A stretch of DNA of 64,000 nt from Primula veris. Lineage: Eukaryota; Streptophyta; Magnoliopsida; Ericales; Primulaceae. The position numbers and the translations under genes were made by a program. Positions 53,736-64,000 of the stretch are shown here, piece by piece; the first letter of the stretch is position 1, and each line of letters opens with the position of its first letter. The stretch is taken from positions 30,334,795 through 30,398,794 of the forward strand of contig OY821740.1 in assembly GCA_963682055.1 (NCBI GenBank), read 5' to 3'. The notes beneath the pieces are model-generated. The model made no database searches and was not told the DNA's origin. It saw nothing but the letters and a program-made list of their open reading frames with translations.

Positions 53736-56700
53736 TTTTGAAGACCCTATTAGCTTTCTTGAATATAGGTAAAAAAGCATCATATGAAAGATAAATGGAT
53801 GAGGCCTTATGTAGTCCCTAACCAGTCCTTTTCACGTAACCGTTTTATATGGCAAAAGAAAGGAAAACAAGGAAAAGGTCAAAAAAACTATATTCTAATT
53901 TTCAAATTACCTTATTTTGGGGGCACTAACTGGAACTAGAGTTTCATTTTTTGCCATCGTAATTAAGCATGATGTGAAAACAAAATCTATTGCAGATATA
54001 TATATATATATATCACAAATTTTACTAACTAGTAACTAGTACGAGTATAATTGATATATTTTTCACGTGCTTTTTTCTTTTTTGGATTCTGTTTTGATGC
54101 TATGTTCATAAGCTTCTAAAGATTTGAGTCTATACTTCTATGGAAAGTTTTATTGTTTTAAATTGTTTCCAATAAAATCACTACAAATCATTAAAAAGAA
54201 GATCTATAATTCCATAATTTGATGGAAGATCTTTTGAGGCTTTGAGCAATTGGTTTATGGCTTGCAAATGATGCAAAATATATGTAACTAATGTTTGTTA
54301 AATAAAATATAAAATTATACCACTTTACATTATTAATTTTGAGATTCACTATTTTTGTTATACGAACATACTGATTGACATGGTTAAAGAATTTTGACAT
54401 ACTTTCGGAGACTCATCGATACTCATTAATTTGCCTGGATAACATAGATCAAAGACTGTTAACGAGTTTCTGTAAAAATATATGTCAAACCCTCTACCTA
54501 ACGACAAATTATTTAGCCTCTCTGAAGGACGGTAACGTGTTCCTCTACACCACTCTATATATCACACGTGTACAAATTTTCCTCTCTCCACATAAACCAA
54601 AATGCATTAAATAAGCATAAAAAGTAACGTTCCATTAAGAAAACATATAGATGGAGAACAATTCAATATTTATTTACACAACGATATACATTATTTTTAC
54701 CTTTCATTTTGTCACACATTTATTAAATATCAGACAATAATTATTTTTTATTGCAAAAAAGAAAAGGTAATATCATTTTCCCAAATTTAATTATTCCTTT
54801 TTTCTTCTAAATAAATAATCAAATTAGCCAAGCTTAAAGAAAGAAAAATAAGACACATCATATATAACAAAATTAATTGTGACATAAAAAAGTTAGATTA
54901 AAAAAAAGGTAAAAGGTAAAAGTTATGAACAAAGAATATGCAAAAAGTTGATATCGTACGTTTTTAGCATGGTACAAATATTTTATATGAGTTTGAATAC
55001 TTTTTACCTTTTTTAATGAGAATTTGCAAGTACTTAGATTACAGCTTATTAAATTTAGGACTTTAATTACTATTTTTTTAACTATGATGATTTTAAATAC
55101 TGTATTATTTTATTTAAATTAGTTAAGGTTAAGTAAAGAAAGGGAAATGATAACAAATTTTTAATGATAATTTTTATCTAACCGAGTTAAGCAAAATAAT
55201 ACTGATAAAATGGTAAAATAGGATTTCAAACGAGTATTTTAACATAGAGTTTTCAGATTTATATTATTTCTATCTCTACTATTGAAACGGTTGTTAAAAA
55301 CTGTTGGCATCTTTTTAGTTTGGGGCCTAATTTTTTTTCTCACCCCGAGCATAAAAAATCTGGGAACAAACTATATATGGATTGTATGTTTTTTTTAAAG
55401 CAAATATGTGTTGTATCTACTAATATATTATACTATCTCCGTCCCTAAACAAATGTCTCATATAAAAATACGTGCAATTTTAATGAATAATTTTTCATAT
55501 TTTGATTGCGAAAAAAGATTATTTTAAAAGTTAATCACGTAGTTCATAGTTAGAATTATATGATAAAATTTCTAATTTTTTTATTTCGTCAATTTTAATA
55601 TAAAAAATTTAATGGTTAAAATTGTATGTATTTTCCTAGTATATATTTGTTTAGCAAAGTATAAAAGTAACTTTTTGAACGATACTTTCAACAGTGGGGT
55701 GGTCCAATCATAATAATCAATAAACGAGAAAATGAGACTATATTTAATTATTTAGATGATTCAGCTAAATACCCGTATTAAATAATTTGTCCTACCTAGC
55801 TATTAGATTAGTCATATACCAATATGAGTTGATCTTATGCTAAGTTTACTATATATTATTAATATAAAAACATAAAGTTTGTATTTATTGATCAAAGTTT
55901 TGAACAAGGACGTACTTCTTCTATATTGGTCCAGCTTTTTTACTCGTGCACGATTTATATGCTTAGCTTGTACTCAACCCTCATTTCATGTATTTCGTGG
56001 GGGTGGATAATTTAGTATGGGATTTACCACATTTCAAATACTACTGTCACATAGATCGGAAATTAAAAGGACCGTCTCATCCACATAGTTGTGGTTAAAC
56101 GTGTTTACTTTTCAAAAACCAAGTTTTTGTTTTTCATTTCCCGCTCCTCATTTCATGTTTTTCATCATTTTATTTGTAGATTTTAATTTTTTATTTAAAA
56201 TTTTTCATATGTTCCGTTTCGTATTTATGTTCCCGTTTCGTCTCTCGCTTTCGTTTCTATTCCCAGCAACTATGGTCCCACCACTTATATGTTTGTATGG
56301 CCGTATGGGACCTTGTTTGATAGTGCAAAACCCACTCCTATGACGCTCAAGTGCGTTGTGATGACCACTAAAATCTGATATAAGTTATGGCCTTATAATA
56401 CAACTTACTTTAATATATAGTTTGATTTTCGAGTTGAGTTAATTTTCTATTTATACAATATCTAGCTGTCCGGCCTTGTATTTTTACATTCTTTAGTTTA
56501 ATTTCTTCGTTGGCAATTATAAACTTTTTGTTACCTTTAAAAAAAAAAAAAAAAATGATAAAAATATACATATATATAAATGTTATTTAATTTTCAAAAA
56601 CTCGGAACGTAAAAACATTTTTAAAGATTAGTATATATGTTACGTGATGTTACTACGAGTTCAAATCTTCTACCACATAATTTGTACCCCATTTCGTATC

Positions 56701-58134
56701 CCCTTAACCTTTTTTTGCTCAATTTTGAATTTTTAGAACTCTTTTACGTATCCTACACATATTTCATAATATTGTGACATATTGTTGAATCACATTATTT
56801 TTTTTGGATTTTATGTTTAATTTACACTAGTTCTTATTTAATTCCAAAATAAAACATATTTAAATTTTTCGTAAGTATAATTTTTTTGGAATGTATTGAC
56901 ACATGTCTAAATGTAATTGTATTATTTTTTTTAATCAACTTTTTTGGGTTTAAAAATCAAGGGGGTATGAATGAAAATGAGGTATAAACTATGAGATAAA
57001 AGATTTGGATTCTGTTACTAGGTATACCTTACGCTACATTGTGCTATTTCCTTTTACTTTTTGTTTATAACTTTTATGTCACATGATGTTACATTATATA
57101 TATCAAATTTTAAACAAAACTTAAAAATTCATGATTTTAAAAATTAAATATATTTTTATGTACTAATCAATTATTATCCCTTACAAGTAATTTGTGAACC
57201 AAAATAGAATCCCAAGTTTATTTGGATATACGGGAAACCAATTTGGAAAAGTTAAGTTGTACACAACACTAGAAATCTCAAACATGGCATGTGATTGACC
57301 CATAACTAAATGAAAGTGGAATTTGTGTTGCTTCCAATTTCTAAACTGCTCTACGTACCCTCATATTTTGTTATTAGAAGGTGACTTTTTTACGTTCATT
57401 AATCAAGATGCAGTAAAAATCTGTACAATATACGATTGTTGAAGGGGCTCACATGTAAATAAGGAACGATTATTGTCACACATGAGTTTGTTAAGTAGCA
57501 TCCCATGATACATTTATGCATGTTAGTGGATTATTGAAGATTTGTAACGGAATCGAATTAAATCGTGAAATTTGTTGAGGTTATGCTGATTAGAGAGGTC
57601 AGTAAGCCTCTAATCTGGTTCTGGCCCTTATTTCTGGAATTTGTTTATTTTAGTTCCGATTAACTGGAAAAAAAATGCCATTACTGAAACAGAGAAACAA
57701 CTACTTGTAACTAAATTAAGAATTAAGCACTGATGATATAGAATGACTTTATTTAAACTTTTTTTTAAAAGGTTTAGTATTATATTAATTGTAAATGTTT
57801 AGGTTACCTACTGTGCCAATCTCTTTCTCGTGAAGCACATTCTCCACTATATATATAGTGGCAACTTTTGTCAATTAGGATCACGGGTGTTTGTTTTTGG
57901 AAAAAAAGGTGATGAAATAAATACAAGGTGTTGCTCAAAAGCATTTGCAACCATACATATATTATGCACTCAAGCAACAAGAAATATGTATAACTAATGG
58001 AGTAGTTCAATCATGGAGTTTGTCGACATAGAGTATATATCATTAATCTTTGATGAACACTATTTAAAAACTAATTCATTGATGTATTACCAAATTACAT
58101 TACAACCTTATGTCAAATAATCAAGACGGTCGTC
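53736..58134. other. gene-poor AT-rich region
   Basis: The first part is the promoter of the GH28 gene, with a (TA)n tract at about 53996. A Stowaway-like remnant lies at about 55434-55665 (ctatctccgtccctaaacaa on the left, weakly matched by ttgtttagcaaagta on the right). No frame of recognisable family was found; the plus-strand frame at 56089-56343 is low-complexity and unsupported. Confidence 0.55.
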
Positions 58135-58142
58135 CATATGAT

Positions 58143-58783
58143 CAGAGTCGGATCTAGAAATTTTATTTGCTGGCACGATTTTTGTTTTTCATAATTTGAG
58201 AACAATGTGAGATACTTATGTTATAACAACTTGTATAAAATTATGTGAAATTATTTTATATCCAAACAAAGTGTGTTGATAAATCACTAATAATTAACAT
58301 ATCCTTTATTGGCATTAAAAAGTTGTTTGAAAAAAAAAATACACGCAAGCAAAAAATAAATTTATTTGCATAAAATGGGACCCTGACCGACACAACTCTA
58401 CTATAACCATACACAATTAAAAGGGAATCTAGCTAAGTGACGATGAAATAAAACTAATGAACTTATTAGGAGTCTATTTTTAAAATCTGTAATAATCAAT
58501 GGAACTTATAACTACTTTACATTGGAAAACAATCTCTTATTATGCTATTTTTGTAAGAACACAATAGAAAGTCCCCCATTTTAATTATTTACAAGTGACA
58601 AAGAAATAGTAATAATAGTAATAAGCCTCATAAAAGTAGAAGCTGGTAGAAAGTTTAACTAACAAAGACGTTACATGACACTTTTGTAACTTATAAACCT
58701 AATAGGTGCATAAAAGTAATTACACATGGCAGAATTTCTGGGGGAATGTGACCCCCCAATGCCTCTATGTGCATCCGCCACTG
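58143..58783. mobile_element. non-autonomous hAT-like element, 641 bp
   Basis: It begins cagagtcggatctagaaatt and ends tgcatccgccactg, an inverted pair of the CAGTGGCGGAT type. Flanks catatgat (58135-58142) and cctatgat (58784-58791) agree at seven of eight positions, fitting an 8-bp target duplication. Non-coding interior, AT-rich. Confidence 0.7.
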
Positions 58784-59679
58784 CCTATGATAACCTAAGA
58801 CGATCATCTGGACAGGAAACCTTCCGACAAATTTACCTTATATTTTAAAATGTCATCGTCCAGAGGGATTAATTAAGTCAAGAGAACGGAAAAGAATTGA
58901 GGATATATATGTCTTTACTCGAACTATGTTTTGATTATTTTATTAGTATACATTTTTTTTATTAGATAAATTTTAAATGGCCGACAGGCGACAATATAGG
59001 CTCTTATATAGCGGAGGGCGTGGGTTGTCCAATTTGTTCAAATATAGTTAAACTGTAGCCTGATCAGCCCGAATATGTGAAGGTGTTGTCAATCGGCTTC
59101 TAAGAAAAAGAAAGTTTGAAAATAACAGAACCTTTGGCTGTCCGGCTTCTTAGAAACGACATTTTGAAGGGAATAGAACCTTGGATGCCCAAAATCAAAT
59201 CAATAAATACATATATATTTTATGTTGAAACATTTAATGTTTTGTAATTATTGATTATGGAATTGTCTCCTTTTCTAATGATAAATGATTCCTGAAATTA
59301 AACACACAATGAAATGGTAATTTCAGTCACATTTATCATATATCTGAGACTAAATCTGTCATTGACTACAATTTTAAAAGCTTGCATTAGACTTCAATTA
59401 AAACTGTTCAAGGGAAAAAAGTTACTTTCTTATATGATCACGAATAAAATTATTCAGTCACTTCCATGATTGAACTACAAAACAAAGCTAAGATGCTAAT
59501 GTAGTAATGGATATCCCAAACGGTGAAACATACAAATAATCACTAAAATTGCATCTAGCATTATCCCTAAAGCATTTACAACATCCTTTTTTGGAGAACT
59601 CATTGTAATCGCTTAAATCCAGATTCAGAATAGATCAGTGAGACAAACACGGTTAATAGGTGCAAGAGGAGAACATGGA

Positions 59680-60000
59680 GTCCAAGATTATCTCGAATGC
59701 AACTACTCCGTCAGACAAAATTTAAAGACAGACGTACTCAAAATTCTTACTATCACGATGCAATTTAACCACCTCTTAGATATGGCTCTCTAACATAGTC
59801 CAAGATTATCTTGAATGCAACTTCTCCGTCAAACGAAATTAAAGGCAGTCATACTCTGAATTCTAACTATCAAGATGCACTGCAACAACCTCTTAAAACT
59901 CAATTCTCTAACTTACCCCAAAAGTTTGGACAGTCCCTCCGAAACAACTACTCCATCGGACAATTATACTCAGAATTCTGGTTGTCAGTGCCTGTCACGT
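59680..60000. repeat. two 118-bp tandem repeats and a decayed third
   Basis: Units begin gtccaagattatctcgaatg at 59680 and gtccaagattatcttgaatg at 59798, both running through tccgtcaaacgaaat-like, tactc-aattct and ctctaac blocks. A third, more diverged copy follows from about 59916 (caactactccatcggacaat, ctcagaattctgg). The 110-codon plus-strand frame at 59811-60143 arises inside the repeat and has no known family. Confidence 0.7.
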
Positions 60001-62030
60001 TGAGTCCAAAAATTTACCATCCAAACCCCAATCTGTCGTCAACTAACAATCCAAAACCGATAATACTAGATAACATAACCCAATATTACTTGCCATACAG
60101 TATAACAGCTGCCAAATTAACCAACATCCGGTCTCCACCTTAACTAGATCTAGTTTCAAAAAATAGGAACTCCAAAAAACAAGAAGTAAATAACAAAGGG
60201 ACCTCGCAAATGCAAAAAAAAAAAAGGTGATATAATTGCATAATCCTTTTGGAAATTTATTGGGTACTAAGTTTACAAATGTTTACCTGAGAAGTAGAAT
60301 TATTAATTGATGGTCTAATTGTGATGTTGCTGCTAAAGTTATAGTTATCAAAATTGTTGCTTGCTTTCTTATGTGGCCTTTTGGGTAGCAAGATACTGGA
60401 TACAGCAGCACATATCGTAATTATAGAATGAATACTGACATTGCTTACATCTAGAATTAATTATGCTGCGAATATCTGTTGTCCCAAGGATGTCAAGTTC
60501 GACAGAAGCTTTCACGTGGTAAAAAGTACTCCATAAGCTATAGTTAGAAGACCAAAAAGAACCAAAAGTTATCAAATCGTGTACAGCAGATTATGAGGAA
60601 ATCGAAGTTAACATTGATGGTTATGGTTCCTATTAAACAGTATTTTTGAAAGGATTATTGAAGCTGGAAGCTCTTCTGCAATGTCAATATTATGTGGATA
60701 CTTTTTAAGGTAACAAAATAGTTATGGAACCGGATCCTTTGATTCTTTGTAATATTTTGAATAATAGGAGTCTCTGCCAAGATAAGAAGATGGATGAATA
60801 GACAACAAGTTTATATGCAGCCCATTTATAAAGAAGCAATTTGTGTGCATAATTTCTCGTCAAATGTAGGATGTGCGAAGCTCCGACGGCGTCTTCACTT
60901 TTTCTGATAGACTACAAATTTCTGCCCAATTAGAAAAGATGAAGTTCCATTTCTAAAAGTTTCTTTCTGAGACTGATGTTTTATTGAATTGATTAATTTG
61001 TTTCTCTTTTGCTTTGTCGGGGTTTTCCCCGCATTCTATTTTTGCTATTAGCAAAAAAACATGTGGGCTTTCCCCACCTTATTGGGAAGAAAAACAACAA
61101 CTGCCTTCACTTGTTGAACGCAAACGATGATCATATTGAATCTTTTCAGAAATTACTTGGATCTTGCATGGTATTTTGAACAAGCGAAGAGAAATGGGAA
61201 GAAATGACTAGCTAGTGTAACACAGGTCCAGAATAACTTGACAATCGAGTTTGTAACAAAATGAAAGAGCTCTTCCTCTTCATTTACTAAAACAGAACCA
61301 AGTGTTTCATGGGTGAATGGTATGGTATTTTAAAACAAGCAATGTTGGATATATGAACATTTTCATGCAGAACTCTACTGGAATGCAGACATTCTCATTT
61401 AGCAAAAAACAACCACCGTCGTATGCCTAAAAATTACCACATCAATTTGTTTGTACATGGTTTGGTATTCCAATTGACTTCCTCTTTTAAATTCATCTAG
61501 CAGTCAGCTTTATTATTCATTGAGCAGTGAGCAATGGAGTGATATTTCACTCTGTACAATAGTTGCACGAAGTGGGAGCCGAAGCAGGTACGAGAGCGGG
61601 ATCGGGAGCGAGGAAACTGGTGATAGTAGAAGTGAGTAAGAGCCGTCCAAAGCGTCCAGGAGAAATTATAATAATTTTTTTAATAATTTTATGTGATAAA
61701 TTACTATTAATTTTTCCAATAATTTAAATGTAGAATACGAAAAAAAATTAATCTCCTTTATGCTGAACATAGGGATTTGAGCGGATGTAGTAGGATTCGG
61801 TTAAATATGTTTATAGTAAGTGTAGGTAAATACAAATTGGGTGCTAAAAGGCTAGATAATTTTTATTCGTATATTTCTGCTTCTTTTTTCCTTTTTACAC
61901 GTGATAGGGAAGTTTCTGCGAGATTTCATCATCGGAAACGTGGAAGCCAGCTTCCGTGGCCGAACCATCTATAAATTGAGAGATTCCTGCTAGTACACTC
62001 TATAATGTAGACTATAGAGTATCTAAGAGC
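60001..62030. other. intergenic, no gene recognised
   Basis: Unremarkable AT-rich DNA. Around 61555-61970 a GC-richer start (ttgcacgaagtgggagccga) and end (gtggaagccagcttccgtgg) may bracket an old transposon; the start resembles gttgcactaagcgggaacgc near 29950. Ends and target duplication are not convincing, so no element is called. Confidence 0.45.
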
Positions 62031-62235
62031 ATCTCCAATTAACGCTCGTAATGAAGCGAAACGAGATGAAAGCGAACGAAATTAGATGAAATTTGTTTAG
62101 TTTTTGAGTTTTTCGTTATCGTTTCGTTTTCGTTTAGTAATGAACGAAAACGAGACGAACTCTTAACGAAAAGAAAACGAAACGATAGCGAAATTTTCGC
62201 CACATTCACACGTAATCATATTACGTGAATGGTAT
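62030..62235. mobile_element. partial MITE with GAGCATCTCCAA end
   Basis: It starts agagcatctccaattaacgc, the common plant MITE end, and contains an internal foldback: ttttcgttatcgtttcgttt pairs with the aacgaaacgatagcgaaa block. The matching right end is not seen; the LINE tail begins at about 62236, so the element may have been interrupted by that insertion. Confidence 0.45.
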
Positions 62236-64000
62236 GTTTTTTTTTTTTTTTAAATAAACAGTGGGAATTCCCACACTTTTATTAGAGAATAAAGTGGTAA
62301 ATCGTCATAATTACAATCTAATGCAGTAATTTGCAAACCGACAAAAACTTTAGGACTAAAAAGAATAACATGAAATTATAAACACGCGTCCCATTATTAA
62401 CGCAGAATAACTCTTCGTCTACTGTAGCAAAATCACTTTCCCATTTAGAGAGAGAGACTGTCCCTCTCCTTCTTCTTCTCCAAAACCCAAATTCAATTGA
62501 TACGAAGATAAGCAAGTCCCAAAACTTCAGTGATGATTATTCCTTTGAAATAATCTGAGAAGTCTTCTAAGCAATTAGATATAATTGGATCCTCTTCGCT
62601 CCCAAAATTTGCCAGGTAATCTGCCCCTTTATTTCCTTCTCGTTCTATATGAATAATTGTTAAATCACGAATTTTGAATTGCTGCTTTATAAGATCCATT
62701 AGATAAATTAGTTCCCAAGGGCACTTGCTCTTTGCTTGTAAAATATTCACCATTTGTAAACAATCTGTCTCAAATACTATGTTTGCCTCCTCAATAATTT
62801 GTATCCCCAATAATAAGGCTTGCATCTCTGATTCCAGTCCAGATTTGCTATTAATAGAAGTAGCAAACCCTAAAATAAATTTTCCTTGATCATTCCGCAT
62901 AAGACCCCCAACACCACTTTTATTAGTATTCCTTCTAAAACTTCCATCAATATTAACTTTATTATAACCTTTAGGAGGACATAGCCATTTTACAACCTTC
63001 AGCTTCTTTTTAGTAGTCACCTTCATGTTCATACCAGTTTTGATATCAAAGTTTGATGGAAAACTTTTATCCTTGCTGGAATAAGTTTTAACTAAATTAA
63101 TAACATTCTCACATATCATTTTTCCCTTCATTTGTTTATTATCGTATTTACTGCTACATCTGCCTTTCCAAATTTCCCAAACTATAAACACAGGAATAAT
63201 TTTGCAGACTTTCCATTGTAATTTAGATTTAACAAAACCTGACTGAGACCACCAAGAAATGAATTTGCCTCTTACTAGATTTGCTGCGTTTATAACACCC
63301 AATAAGTTATTAAAGAAATTCCATACCTCTGTAGCTATAGGCCCATTACTGAATAAATGTTCTGAATCTTCAACATTACAACCACAGCACTCACATTTTG
63401 AAGATAACATAATACCCAATCTTTGAATTGCAGGATCCAGTGGAAGAGCTTTGTTAAAGAACTTTCAAATAAAACAAGAAATCTTACCAGGTATCATCTT
63501 ATCCCAGCACAATTTGCTAAGCCAATTTGTTGATTGTTTGTCTCTAAGAAGTTCCCAAGCTGAATTTAAACTGAAATTACCCATTTTATTCACCTTCCAT
63601 ATGGGGGTATCTTTTCTTAGCTTATTAATTTTAATATCACTGGCAAATAGATGTCTCAAATTTTGAGGAATTATATCCTCAATTTTCTCTTCGTCCCACT
63701 CTCCATTAGTTATAACATCTGAAACCATTATACTATTGTCCAAATAAGCATCCTTCAAAGGTCCACTACCCAGCCAATTATCCTGATTAAGAGAAATGTT
63801 ACCTTCACCCAATAGCCAAATAATATGTTTTTCAACATCACTCCTCATTTTTAACATTTTTGTCCATGTATTATCACCTTTCCCATTTATAACACAATTA
63901 GGATGTTTATTCCTGCAATATTTAGCTTTCAAGAAATTAGACCACAAGCTATTTTTAGTTCTGAAATTCCACCACAATTTTCCTGCAAAAGCCTTAGACA
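62236..64000 (-). mobile_element. 3' part of a LINE retrotransposon, continues past the window
   Basis: Minus-strand frame open from the window edge (about 63998) down to 62493, with a poly(A) tail (the T run at about 62236-62252 on the plus strand) roughly 240 bp past the stop. The element is cut by the window end, so its reverse transcriptase and 5' target site are not visible. Only the 3' third of ORF2 is present. Confidence 0.8.
62493..63998 (-). pseudogene. LINE ORF2 C-terminus: zf-RVT and RNase H, one nonsense codon
   Basis: Polyprotein end of a plant LINE. Seen in order: KLWWNFRTKNSLWSNFLKAK, NWLGSGPLKD, and a zf-RVT region (WKVNKMGNFSLNSAWELLRD, MIPGKISCFI, then CECCGCNVEDSEHLF). The RNase H domain follows: VNIDGSF (first Asp), SEMQALLLGI (Glu), VFETDCLQ (Asp) and GNKGADYLANFG (last Asp), so its catalytic acids are all present. 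One in-frame TGA at 63465-63467 splits the frame where relatives have Trp (CFI-stop-KFFNKALPLD). The rest is open with no frameshift, suggesting a fairly young insertion. It is not a host gene. Confidence 0.85.

Noticed and set aside
59811..60143. 110-codon plus-strand frame
   Set aside because: It begins inside the second 118-bp repeat and has no domain or splice partner.

Overview
The window is nuclear DNA from an AT-rich eudicot plant genome. The evidence is spliced genes with GT-AG introns, six recognisable plant protein families, and dense small DNA transposons. The species cannot be named from the sequence. I rebuilt six gene models by joining exons at splice sites that keep the reading frame and restore family motifs.

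Layout: 1-9 kb is repeat-rich: a detached copy of a phosphatase leader, a DNA-transposon remnant, a broken LINE ORF1, a tRNA/SINE-like fragment, a 1.6-kb minisatellite, a palindrome and a MITE. 9.1-18.2 kb (+) is a type-1 serine/threonine protein phosphatase (PP1/TOPP) whose first exon and leader have been tandemly multiplied: two intact copies, one stopped copy and three truncated copies. 18.74-19.68 kb is a hAT-type element with a perfect 8-bp target duplication. 20.1-22.5 kb (-) is a group IIc WRKY factor. 25.6-32.3 kb (-) is an 11-exon G-patch protein of the PINX1/Pxr1 kind. 35.5-36.9 kb (-) is a heavy-metal-associated (HIPP-like) protein that has lost both its metal-binding cysteines and its isoprenylation end. 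38.1-43.7 kb (-) is a 16-exon organellar monodehydroascorbate reductase. 48.4-53.7 kb (-) is a GH28 polygalacturonase-like protein with an 11-codon first exon. 53.7-62 kb is gene-poor, and 62.2-64 kb (-) holds the 3' end of a LINE that runs off the window.

The genes do not form a functional cluster; they are ordinary plant neighbours (signalling, transcription, ribosome/telomere biology, antioxidant recycling, cell wall). What stands out is structural: the multiplied first exon of the phosphatase, a weaker echo of the same process in intron 1 of the G-patch gene, and the decay of both functional signatures in the HIPP-like protein. I found no CRISPR array, rRNA gene, confident tRNA gene or viral gene. 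I saw no sign of a wholly new system beyond these observations.
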